A stretch of DNA of 64,000 bases, from the NCBI GenBank assembly GCA_942486035.1, contig CALNXK010000080.1, positions 1,550,001-1,614,000 of the forward strand. The letters are read 5' to 3'. Each line of letters begins with the position of its first letter. Positions within the stretch are counted from its first letter, which is position 1. This document shows positions 47,830 through 58,132 of the stretch, one piece after another. Origin of the DNA: Porites lobata. Lineage: Eukaryota; Cnidaria; Anthozoa; Scleractinia; Poritidae. Position numbers and translations under genes: made by a program. Under the pieces are notes generated by a model. That model saw only the letters and a program-made list of their open reading frames with translations. It did not search any database and was not told where the DNA came from.

Positions 47830-48200
47830 TGACACTGCTTTATGATTGTAGTCGTTGCTCTCTCAGAGGCGGCGCGGCCGTGCCGTCTGCAAGAATTGGC
47901 GGCAGCAATGACAGTAGAGATGCGTCTCCTTGAGTTCCACAATGTTCATTGCAGACTGCACCCCTTAAATCGCTTGAATTCATCGCTTAAACTGATGCAA
48001 CTATGGCGTTCGTCTTTGATTGGCGCATGGCCAAGAAATTCCGGACATTGAGCCCGCGGTATCCTGGCGTTTAAAAACAAGATGGCGACAAGCTGAACCG
48101 CGATCAGGCAGTCCTTCTTTCCTCATTCCCTCTTTGCCCGTCCGCAGACTTTTGCCCTCCACCGAAAAAAACAACGTGAACGCCTGAACGCAGGTCAGCG
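47830..48200. other. Locally GC-rich patch with a CAAGATGGCGAC element
   Basis: A GC-rich block with short ORFs on both strands and a YY1-like site at about 48078-48090 (plus strand). It could be a promoter or first-exon region, for example near the possible gene at 48293-48595, but no exon can be proven. Confidence 0.25.
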
Positions 48201-48292
48201 ACAAGTACTCAAAAAAATTTTGAAATTAAAAATAGACAGTTTTCTAAAGTTACCTGTGACGAATCAAGGAACGTCGTTCTCACTCAAGCGCC

Positions 48293-48595
48293 TCACAACA
48301 GTCTTGGAAAATGTTGAGATCCGAAGCCTCCCTTATCCAGCTCCTTAGGCGTCGAATTTAGACGACAAAAATATTGTTTTCCAATAGCGAGGTCGCTATT
48401 TCCACGACAAATTGCTCGAAGTCTTGTGTCTTGAGTCTTCATATTAATGAAAGTCATCTCCATTGCTGGTTTGCAGCTAGCTTCACTTTTCTCATGTTGG
48501 TTTTCTCCGCTGGGAATTTTACTCTTTTTTCGTGCAAAGTCCACTACGAAAAAAAAAATTAATAAAATAACAATTTGCGTTGTTTTGAACTCCAT
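48293..48595 (-). CDS. Hypothetical small secreted protein, 100 aa
   Basis: The minus-strand ORF starts in a strong translation context (GCGGCCATGG) and opens with a convincing signal sequence: MEFKTTQ followed by the hydrophobic 'IVILLIFFFVVDFA'. After the signal come KK/RK residues and three cysteines (SCKP, ICRG, FCRL) in a charged sequence ending 'GFGSQHFPRLL'. The stop lies 39 nt before a possible splice donor (CACAG|GTAACTTT at 48253/48254), so a spliced 3' UTR is possible. It does not share the cystine-knot-like scaffold of genes A-G and I do not recognise the family. It may also be the first part of a longer gene or a chance ORF. Confidence 0.4.
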   Translation of the reverse strand: MEFKTTQIVILLIFFFVVDFARKKSKIPSGENQHEKSEASCKPAMEMTFINMKTQDTRLRAICRGNSDLAIGKQYFCRLNSTPKELDKGGFGSQHFPRLL

Positions 48596-48929
48596 GGCCG
48601 CCTTGTCACGAACTTACAAAACACGAATTTACGGCCTTCTTTTCTCCCGTTTCGATTCAGCGGCTTTCGTGTAAGGGCAGATAAGGGTAAGTACGTTATG
48701 TTTTACACCGCCATTTGTCAATCATACGTGAGTTCGTAACTTGAGCCTGGTCAAACACAGCAGTATTAGCCACTCTCACGTGGCCCATGATACACCTTGA
48801 TTTCCCCCCTTTCCCTCCCCCCGCAAAATTTTCATAAGCAGTGCGGTTATAAAAACAATTGGCATGCAAAATTTTGGGGGAATATGATGCATTTAAAATG
48901 ACCACGTGAAAGTGGCTGAAAAAAATTAA

Positions 48930-49139
48930 CCTGCGTAGCGAGCGTTTCCTTGTGGTTTCGGAGCAAAGAAAGACCGCGGAACGCAACCTCGTCCCCAGAA
49001 CAATTTTCCCTGGCTTTGGAGAAGGGAACGAGGTTGCGCGGAACCATGGATGAGGAACGGGATTTTCGGTTGCGCGGTGTTTGCCTCTCCTTCCTTGTTC
49101 TTTGCTCCGAAACTACACGGAAACGCTTGCTACGCAGGC
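48930..49139. mobile_element. Fold-back MITE, CCTGCGTAGCGAGCG ends
   Basis: Starts CCTGCGTAGCGAGCGTTTCC and ends with the near-complement 'gaaacgcttgctacgcagg'. Arms of about 50 bp include 'ttcggagcaaagaa'. The centre has a second inverted pair ('aacctcgtcccc'/'gaacgaggttgcg'). Confidence 0.85.
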
Positions 49140-49249
49140 TACTGAAAGACCAACATTCTCGAACAATTCTTGGAAGAACCACTCGGACAAACAGCAGCGA
49201 GGGAAAGCCGGATCTTGTTGAAGATCAGGAACAGCTGGTAAAATAACTC

Positions 49250-50390
49250 TTAAAATTGAAGGCAAGGCTGATTGGACAGCTATGGGTTGATAATTTACAA
49301 ATTTATCTGCCCTTTTCTCTATATCTTCACGACATTTCTCGGCTTGGGCAAGATATATTTCCGCACTATCTGATCTGGTGATTGTTTTTATCAGCGCTCT
49401 TAGGCCTTAATTGTTGAACTGAGCTCATGATCTTATAATCGCACTCAATCACTTAGCAACGCCGGTTATAAATAGTCCAGCTTTAACAGCCTTTTTCAGC
49501 AGATTGCCCTGAATATTTGTTTCGTTTGGTTGTTTTAAAAATTGAATCAACAAACAACAAGGAACATTTGGCTTACTGCAGTAAGAATAGCGAGCGAGAA
49601 GGTCAATCATATAAAAAAATCTTAATTATGCTCTGACATGCCGGCGCAATCGCTCACAAATGAGTTTACTACCTAAAAAAACGGCAAAAATGTGCTGGAT
49701 ATGCCACGTCATGGTTCGGATAGTTTTTGTTTCTTAGAGTTTTTTTGTTGTTGTTGGACAATCGTCTCGGTGCTCCCAATGACTTTTTGTTGGCATTAAG
49801 CCCCTGTTTCCTTAGTCTCTGCTGCGAAACGTCCGTAGCGGCGAGGAGCGAGAAGAGAGGCTAACAAACGGAATCGAAAGAAGAGAAAAAATATGGTACC
49901 CTCTATATTTCCGCCCTCATATATATTGAGTGGTAATTTTTATTGCAATCCGTTTCTAACTTTTGAGATTTTTAAACGTGGAGATGAATAAAACAATTAA
50001 GCCGTCGGTTCTTAATTAAAAGATGTTGGTCAGGGAGGTATTATCAACTGTAGCTACTAATAGTAAAGCAAATTTAGCAGCTTTGATCGCTCGCCGAAGG
50101 TAGGTTCAGCTGTAGGTTCTTTAAACTGGGAAAAAGGACAAGTGACGATTTTTCAAAGTCCTGCTTTGAACCCTCCAGATTTTAAGTGGATCATGGCTTC
50201 CATTGTACGCAACAGTGAGAATTGTGCTTTCTAATAAAAACCAAAGCCATTAAAGTTTAAAAAGTTCAATTTGAATTTTATCTACATGAACAGTATAAAA
50301 GGATTTTGTTACATTTGCAACTTGTACTCTAAATGAAACAACTTACTTAGGATCATTATACGCTTATACGCTTATATATATCATTATACG
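49250..50390. other. Intergenic, nothing recognised
   Basis: No ORF of note, no tandem array. AT-rich with scattered homopolymers. Confidence 0.4.
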
Positions 50391-50393
50391 CTT

Positions 50394-50498
50394 CTGGGAA
50401 ACTCCCCACCTACCCTTCTCCTAAGCTAACATTTTTCCCTAAGAAAGATGTAAGTGTTAATGTTGGTTTAAGGGAGGGGTAGGTGGGCAGTTTCTCAG
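50394..50498. mobile_element. Fold-back element, CCCACCTACCC arms
   Basis: Left arm 'ctgggaaactccccacctac...aagctaac' pairs with right arm 'gttggtttaagggaggggta...gtttctcag', separated by about 30 bp. Confidence 0.75.
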
Positions 50499-50552
50499 AA
50501 ACATATACGTACATATATCGCCGCATGTAAGGTAATCCGAAAAAATTTTTGC

Positions 50553-50706
50553 GTGTGGAATCCGGAATGCAGGACCATGAAATCCTGGAATTGGGAATTC
50601 AGCTTAAGGAAACCGGAATCCCACTTACGATTGAAATCCGGAATCCAGCATCTGGAATCCAGAATCCACAGCGTGGAATCCAGAATCCAAGACTGTCTTG
50701 GATTCC
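50553..50706. repeat. GGAATCCGGAATCC-type degenerate repeat
   Basis: About ten loosely spaced units of 'ggaatccagaatcc' and variants. Related to 33070-33165. Confidence 0.6.
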
Positions 50707-50805
50707 TTTACATGTGGTGATATTTACTTATACAGAGCGACGCTTATACTATACTTAATCAATGAAGATTATCTCTTTCCAAAGTGTTCTCACAGTTAAT
50801 GACGA

Positions 50806-52544
50806 TTACGGCTTACACTCGCATCCAGTAGTAACAATCCTACCAAGGCCCGCGTGAAAACTCTTGATGGGCTGACATCGGCCCAATCCGCTCAGAGTTT
50901 GAGGACAGTAGAAAGAGGCTTGCCAGCATTCGTATTCGGCCACAATTGCATCTAGGCTTGCGTGGTAGGTCTTAACAATTTTCTTAACACATGGATGTGT
51001 CCCCCGTCTTCTCCGTGAAGCGCGCTGGTAGCTCACTTTGCTTTCGACTGCGGAACTGCTGTGACAATCACTGCTTTTGACGTCGGTGGTTAACCTCCTA
51101 GATGTGGATCCGTTCGCTCTGCTTGTCGAAATTGTAGGCTCTTCTTTCGTGTTGTTCCTTTTGAACGCCTCGGTACGGATCTGCTGTACCTTTTCTTCTC
51201 GTTCGGCAGATGATAACGGGTGACTGTGTACAAGGTGGGCAATGGTGGAAAAAATTAAAACCTGTAGGAAAATAAAAGAAGAAGAATATGAAAACTAAAT
51301 TGTGAGATATTCATGGCTACCCAAAAAGTATTGCACCAGAAAGCTTCTCTTGACCCAACTGTTATTTTTTTTTGAGTGTTAACTGCTTTGAGGAAGTTAA
51401 AGACCATTAGACCGGAAAAACGTTTAACACGAGAAAATAAGCTAATTTTAGAAAAAGGCAAAAATAAATCAAAAGACTGTAGTTTAACATCTAAATAGGC
51501 CAACAAAAGTGTCCACTTTTACTCCGAAGTCATGTGCAAAGAACTCAGTGCAGACCTCATTCCTATTATTTGATCTAACTGTAACTTTACGTTCTCTTAT
51601 AAAACGGAAAAGGATGTGGTTTATATTGCTCTTCAGAGTGAACGACCGCATTTCCGTATTCAATATAAAGTTACATTATTGGCCCAGTATTATTCATTGA
51701 AATGTTGAAAACAAACTATACAAACTAAGTATAATTGCAACCTTTCCTGGTACAGGGCCCGGGGTATAGGAGGGCCTAAATGCAGAACGGCTCTATACTT
51801 TTCGTGCGCAAAACATAGACTGCTCCGAGGTTATTATTAGTTGCTACGAGTCAAGAGTCGAAAATGCGCGCTCTCTCCCAATTCCTTACCCCAGAGTGGC
51901 CCCATTCTTTTTGGCGCTCGCGTTACTTTCTCTAATCGCCTTTCCCTCTAGTATTTCTTTTTATTTACCATCAAATTTGAATTTCATCCGGAATCGTTAA
52001 GAAGAACAAATTAAAGAAAATTGCAAGGAACCTCAAAGGAATCATCAGGCTTACATAAAAGAGTTTGGAAAGCTTAAGGGCTAAACTACATGCCCGAACT
52101 GATGAAAACGGAGAATCGAAGCCGCAAATTCATGCACTACTCTACGTATGGTAAACTACTTTCTTGCAATCATAAATGTTAAATAAATAAATTTTGATAA
52201 TAACTATTACAAAGGGACAATCATAAATCATAAATGTTAAATAAACAAATTTGATAATAACTATTACAAAAGGATAACGGGTATTTCTCTAACAACAGCA
52301 AAAATAACAACAAGTTAACTTTTAGAAACTTCAATAATCGAAGCCTAAATTTCATGGGTAACCGGTACTTGGCCGCAATCCACATTGTTAATAAAATCAC
52401 AAAGACATAACGAGCATATCCCTATTAACAGCGCTAGCAAGATCGCTTGCTAACGTTTAAGAACATGAAGTTTTAGCTTGAATGTAGCTTGGACGAAACG
52501 TGGCTCACACTTACCAAAACTGCAGACTTTAAAAAGGTGTCCAT
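50806..52544 (-). CDS. Gene F: secreted 6-Cys cystine-knot-like pro-protein
   Basis: Exon 1 is 52515-52544 (10 codons, MDTFLKSAVL; donor TTG|GTAAGT), the phase-0 intron is 51262-52514, and exon 2 is 50806-51261 (acceptor TTTTCCTACAG). The precursor is 161 residues. The signal core spans the junction (FLKSAVL | VLIFSTIA). The prodomain carries one stray cysteine (SSDCHSSS). It ends in ASRRRR (93-96), the strongest basic processing site of the set, immediately before GTHPC. The mature domain is C-x20-C-x6-C-x9-C-x17-C-x-C, ending TTGCECKP. It is very close to gene G (shared 'KIVKTY', 'LSG-G-C', 'GRI-T-GC-CKP') but lacks the FL-WNP segment of E and G. The purine at -3 and G at +4 favour this start. 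Confidence 0.88.
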
Positions 52545-52611
52545 CCTGTTTGCTCTTTTCATCTAACAAACTCGATCAACTTGCGAATGACTTTCTGATG
52601 CAAATCTCAGG

Positions 52612-52619
52612 CTTTTATA
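52612..52619 (-). promoter_or_regulatory. TATA box of gene F
   Basis: Minus-strand TATAAAAG, 75 bp upstream of the start codon. An octamer-like ATTTGCAT lies just 3' of it (52598-52605). Confidence 0.6.
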
Positions 52620-53860
52620 ACTGCAGCTCACCACAGGAAAATCCATTTGTAGCAGAAAGATTCCTAAATTTAGTCTGGTACTGCGTGGTCGGGCTGAATG
52701 CTCAGAAACGTACGGGGGAGTCATCAAGTGCAAAAGTCGGACATCCGTTTCCATCTCTCGTTAAATTTTTCAGCCATTTTATCATTTCACACAAAACAGT
52801 TATCTGCAATATTCGACAGTTAACACTTCAGGAAAAATCATGGTAATCCTCAAAAATGTGGTGTAGAGGTTTGACGTAAAGTCCAAGTTTATCTGCTTCA
52901 AGCAGATTAATGAGAAAAATTGCCTGATAATTTTTGATACTTAAGGTATATATTTATTTATGATGATATATGAATTTTTTATTTGAACCGCAGATTGAGA
53001 AATAAATGCAAAGAAGACCATCGCAGTTACAGACCAACTTTTACAGGAAGAAATAGTCAGTGTGCACTTCTTTTCATTCGAATTTACTGAACGAAAGCAA
53101 ATTGTCTTTGCCATATAATAGAGACTCAGGTGGTAGAGCCGTTTTTGTTAAGCCCATATAATAATGTGAAAGGTTTGAACCCAGGAGTCATTTTATAAGA
53201 AGGTTCAGCATGATTGTGATTCAACAACCTGTGCGGTAGTCATCTTCAGAGTCAAAGTGAGTTGAATCACGTTTGAGGGTAATAAACTATCACGGTTATA
53301 GACTTACGACTATCAGGTGATTAAGTACCATCTACTTTGTGCTTTATGACTATCGAAGGTTAAACATATTTGATTCGATGTCAAATCAAAGGGACCAGAC
53401 GCGGGAAGTTTGTTGTTGCTCGACATATCTATTAATCGTAATTATCCATCAGGAGGATGCGAATGCGCGCAATTTCGCAATTTGTTGCGGTTCCATTAAA
53501 TCCTATACCAATCCTAGAACATTTTAGGACGAGCCACCCACAATGTGAGCACAATACACATCAGCACATCTCTTTCTGTCATTGTGAAACTTTGATCCAA
53601 GCATTTGTAACATCCAAGATTGACCACTATAAGATACTACTCTCAGTTAATTGATATATGACACGGGTATGACAGCTCTTGTCAACGATCAATTAAGATA
53701 ATTAACGAGAAAAAATCTTTTACCCGCGATATCTTTCGACAGAAATAATATTTTCTTCTAATTTTTTTTTAAAAAGAAAGCTCTCAAGCATATCTATTTG
53801 AAAACGTTGAAACCTCAAATATGGAAAAATGGCAGTTTTAAGGGTGACTGATACCTTAGG
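52620..53860. other. Intergenic between divergent genes F and G, no gene
   Basis: AT-rich with short ORFs. It contains one tRNA-like fragment. Confidence 0.4.
53124..53178 (+). repeat. tRNA-derived (SINE-like) fragment
   Basis: 'ctcaggtggtagagccg' resembles a D-arm/A-box and 'ggtttgaaccc' a B-box/T-arm at tRNA-like distance. The stems are degraded, so it is not a functional tRNA. Confidence 0.4.
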
Positions 53861-54360
53861 CAGGATAACGTCCGAAAGCTCCAGTATGTCCAGAATTCAG
53901 CAGCCCGACTTCTGACAGGCTCACGACGAGCATATCACACCTGTGCTAAGAGATCTGCATTGGTTACCCGTTCATGAGAGTATTCGTTTTAAGATTTTAC
54001 TGATGACTTTTAAATGCCTTAATCAACTAGCGCCATCCTATCTAAGTGACCTCTTAATTCACTATAGACCATCAAGAACATTAGGTTCGTCTGATAAAGA
54101 ACTACTGGTACAGCCCTGCTGCCATCTTAAAACATATGGGGAGAGAGCTTTCTCCTTTATTGCCCTTAAACTGTGGAATACCCTCCCATTAAGTATAAAA
54201 CTCTGCAAGTCAGCACGCAGAATCTTTTAAATCCACTCTTAAGACGTACCTTTTTAGAAATTGATTTAAAATTGTAAGAATAATTAATTATTACGCTTTT
54301 TCAGTTATCTTTATCATTCACTGTTGTAAATTGCTGTTGGTTCAGTAGAGAAACAGCGCT
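53861..54360 (+). mobile_element. LINE reverse-transcriptase C-terminus and 3' end
   Basis: Frame 1 gives 'QDNVRKLQYVQNSAARLLTG' then a frameshift near 53940. Frame 2 gives 'VLRDLHWLPVHESIRFKILL', 'KCLNQLAPSYLSDLL' and 'YGERAFSFIALKLWNTLP'. After another shift near 54225 comes 'ESFKSTLKTYLFRN' and a stop. This is the canonical order of the C-terminus of cnidarian L2/CR1-like LINEs. The 3' UTR ends in 'gcgctatataa' and a GAT/TTA microsatellite, typical of these elements' tails. Confidence 0.85.
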
Positions 54361-54366
54361 ATATAA

Positions 54367-54367
<1 letters not shown>

Positions 54368-54406
<39 letters not shown>

Positions 54407-54425
54407 GTTATTATTATTAATAACT
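54368..54425. repeat. (GAT)n microsatellite / LINE tail
   Basis: About 12 GATs followed by TTATTATTATTAATAA, directly after the LINE 3' end. Confidence 0.85.
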
Positions 54426-54959
54426 GACAAGGTAGAGCAATTGTGCAAAGGACAACTTTGACGCGATGCAAAGGTATTATACCTGCAGACTTTATTATCA
54501 ACTCACGAAAGAACGAACATTACATTAAGAAGAACTAGTCTAATACCGTATACTGGTTAACAACAGCATACAGCAAAATACACTGATTACAGTACGTGGC
54601 GCGAATAAGACGAACAAAAAAAGGTAAAATGAAATAAATAAATTTACAAAAATTTGGAATTACTACATTATTGCTCATAGACAAAGCTTTTACCAACAAC
54701 AAGTAATTGTCTTATTTATGAGGTAACATTTATATATAGTGAATATTTCAGATATTGTTTGAAATATACAGTAATGACCCTAGCCCCTTAAATCAGGTCA
54801 GTCTTCTGTCTTTGACTGATAACTTGATTGGAATGTCGGGTGAATACTTCACTGAATAGAATAAACACATTGTGTAAAAAAACATTTTGCTGAAGGCAGT
54901 TTTTGCATGAGCATGCAGTTTTAAAACATACTTATACGTACGTCGGCAGAAAACAAAGG

Positions 54960-55895
54960 CAATTAATAACTCGGCAGTCAGTATCCCAAAATTTTCGTGC
55001 AGAGCAATCAGATAGCGAGTATAAAGGCGTAAACAGAATGTGCAAAAACACATTTCTCAGTTAGGTGTTACAATGAACAGTATTCAATGTTATCTAAAAA
55101 AACACAGTCAAGTATACTTAAGACTAGACTTCCTACAAGTCGACCTCTTGGCGAGCGGAACTAGCCTTTTTAGGCCGCCACTACTTTAGACCAACAATAC
55201 GTTATCTCGATTAATCGGATTAAATTCTTTTTAAGACTAAGGTGACGTCTTTGACGACGTCACAAGCGCCATGTGTCATGTGTGTCTGCTGAACCGACAA
55301 CAAAACGAATGTGTACATATAATTTTTTTCTTCCAAACATAAAATTGTGCTAGAGCTAAAAAAATATAACTTATGGGGTCTTTAGATACGAATAAACAAA
55401 TTGACCTCTTATGACTACAACTTTTGAATACTGTATTTTATTATACCAAATCACAATAAAAACAAGCTTCATCTATTTTTTTTTTTTGGAGAAAAAATGA
55501 TCAATTAAAACTGAAATCAAGCTTCGGTTTGTTTTCCTTCAATCAATGTTTCTTTTTAGTCTCTTTTAAGTTAGGGTTTCAATGGATAGGGTTTGATAAT
55601 TTTCTATTGGTGAACTGGAGCAAAAATCGTCTCTCGTGAGCACGGGGTACCTGTGTTTTAGGGCTTTTTTTTGTGCACGCAGCCTTTCATAACAATCGCA
55701 ATAAAAATTGATTAACGGAAATTATCAATGAACATATAACAGTAAAAACAACCTCATTAATCTTCCCTTAAGGTTAGAGGTTAATTTACAACGTCAGTTG
55801 GATCAAGGTCAGTAGAATGCGCTCAAGCAACTCTTGGCGTTGGCGTAAGTGAATCCGATTTGTTTTAAGTGGTGGGCGTGGGGGGAGGTTTTGTT
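54960..55895. repeat. Diverged segmental duplication, copy 1
   Basis: Collinear with 56500-57230. Shared blocks in order: 'ttaataactcggca', 'atcagat..cgaNtataaaggc', 'tatcggattaaat', 'gacatcacaagcgccatgtg', 'tttagatacgaata', 'tttcataacaNtcgNaataaaaa', 'aatgcgctcaag'. No coding frame is preserved in either copy. Confidence 0.7.
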
Positions 55896-56499
55896 TCCAG
55901 CGGTTTTAGCGAAAACAATTGTTTGTGAGGGTTGCTCAGTCTCGCGGGCTCACAAAACCTCGCTCAGGTCGATCTTATTTTGCATTTGCCAGAAGCCGAT
56001 TACTGTTATTTGCCAATAAAAAGGCCATTTCCGAGTTGCCTCAAGCCTCTGTTTCAAAGAGAGGCTAAGTGCGGAGCCATTGATATGAAAATGAGTTTTT
56101 ATTCTCATGCAATGAAACTCATTATCACAAGAAAGGTTTGGAACTTAGCCTCGTTTTGAAAGTGGGGGTTTTTGGAACTCAGAAATTGCCTTTTTCACTG
56201 TCATTTCATTACGTTAAGCTTTACCCTTCATTAACGCCCACATGGCTTAAGTATGAGTGAAATTCGTTGGCACGTGGGTGACGGGAAGTAAATAATTGTG
56301 TAACTGATTGTCATCCACTTCCTGGTTGTTTGTAATTTTCATGAGCTGAAACGATCACGGTAAACATTAATGCCAGGATTGATAAAGAAACTAAAGCTCA
56401 CCGCCGGTTTAATACTTCTTGTGGATCGAACTCGTGATCAATCAAGAACTCACTTTAGATTTACAGAAATAATGTAATTAACAACCCACCGGTCTTATT
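55896..56499. other. Single-copy spacer between the duplicated segments
   Basis: Holds a 75-codon plus ORF (55932-56159) without recognisable character. Nothing else seen. Confidence 0.35.
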
Positions 56500-57230
56500 T
56501 CTTAATAACTCGGCACCAGGAGCCAATCGGCTCTTGTTGGCAATCAGTATCGCAAAATTTTTGTGCGGAGAAATCAGATGGAGGGTACCTCTTACGAATA
56601 TAAAGGCAGAATATTTAAGACATATTTCTTTGGTGTTAAATGATCAGTATTTAATCTTATCTAAACAGCGGTCAAGTAAGGTTAAAATGCGTAATCTCAA
56701 TTTATCGGATTAAATGTATTTTAAGGCCACGCAACGTCATCGATGACATCACAAGCGCCATGTGTGTCAACTGAAACCAAAAAATTGAGCAGAAAAAGCA
56801 GGAAAACTGTGATAGAGCTAACAAAAAAATTAATAAACGTAAGGGGTGTTTAGATACGAATAAGCAAAGTGATCGCTTATAATACTCAATTTAGTTGCTT
56901 TAAGACAGGGTTTCAATAAGTAGAGCTGAAAAGGGTTTGATGATTTCAGTGAGGGAAACCTGGAACGATTGTCTCTCGCCTGGTTAATTGTGTTTTTCGT
57001 GCATTTCGTTGTGCACGCAAACTTTCATAACAGTCGTAATAAAAAATAACTAACGGAAATCATCACTTAACTTGTAACAACGAAAACAACCTACTTTAAC
57101 TTCCCTAGGGACCAGATGTTAATTGCCCTTATCATGAAGTAACTACGGCGTCAATTAAATGAACGTCAATAAAATGCGCTCAAGTAAACACGACTTGGTT
57201 TACATCGGGTATGGGGGGTGGGGAGGGGTC
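56500..57230. repeat. Diverged segmental duplication, copy 2
   Basis: Second copy of the 54960-55895 segment, about 200 bp shorter because of internal deletions, and including an extra 'aggagccaatcggctcttgtt' insertion near its start. It lies 0.9 kb upstream of gene G. Confidence 0.7.
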
Positions 57231-58038
57231 ATAAAAGGGTATGTTCACGACAAACTACATTAGCTGTAATAAACATGTTGGATTGCCATTAATTCTTAAC
57301 CAGACTTAGATAAATACATAAGCAATATGAAGTATTAAAGTTGGACTGTTCCAACTGTCCCTGTCACAGCTCACAAACGGAGCAAGCACCGAAAAAACAA
57401 AAAGAAAAAAATACAATAAAACCTCTGGAATCTGAACTTGAATAACAATATATTAAATATATTAAATTTTTTCATTTTATAACCAGTTCTTCGGTACCTT
57501 CCTGTCACAAGATCAAAGCTACTTCTGCGCATGACTTGTAGTCATAGTAACAAAACAGGGTCAGGTGACAGGATTTACACTGTCCATGAATACTACTGCT
57601 AGAGTTTTATACCCAATATTTTCTCACGACAGTTATTTACCGACATATTGGGTCTACAAAGAAATTTAACTACTCACTAATCTGACAAAGATGACCAAAA
57701 CGTAAGATTCCACTCGAACTAATCAACTTGGACAATGAACTGCTTCAAGTCCACAGTGCTCTTCGCTCTAATATGGAATAAAAACCACTAGAAATTATTT
57801 ATCACTTATCGCTCATTCGAATTCTTTAGCTGTCATGACAAATACCAAGTGCTTTAAACTTAAAATACTCAATTTTGCAATTTCCTGATCCAGCTTTCAG
57901 ATAAGTGTTGAGACGTAATTTCAAAAGAAATCTTGTTTACAAGCATATTCCCCCGCATTCATGGTTTGCACCGACCACGCTGACTAATTTTAGACATTTT
58001 ATCTGAGAAATAAAGCATTTCTTTCCATCAGCCATTAG

Positions 58039-58046
58039 TATAAAAG
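58039..58046 (+). promoter_or_regulatory. TATA box of gene G
   Basis: TATAAAAG, 94 bp upstream of the start codon, followed about 30 bp later by 'cgatcagaaaatcattcag', a plausible initiator. Confidence 0.6.
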
Positions 58047-58132
58047 CCGAGCACTTCGATCAGAAAATCATTCAGAAAGAAAGAGTTGGATTAATTTCTT
58101 CAAACAGAAGAACAACAGGCGTTGAAAAGAAA

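Noticed and set aside
53124..53178. Functional tRNA gene
   Set aside because: A- and B-box-like sequences are present but acceptor and anticodon stems do not pair; a decayed tRNA-derived repeat is more likely.
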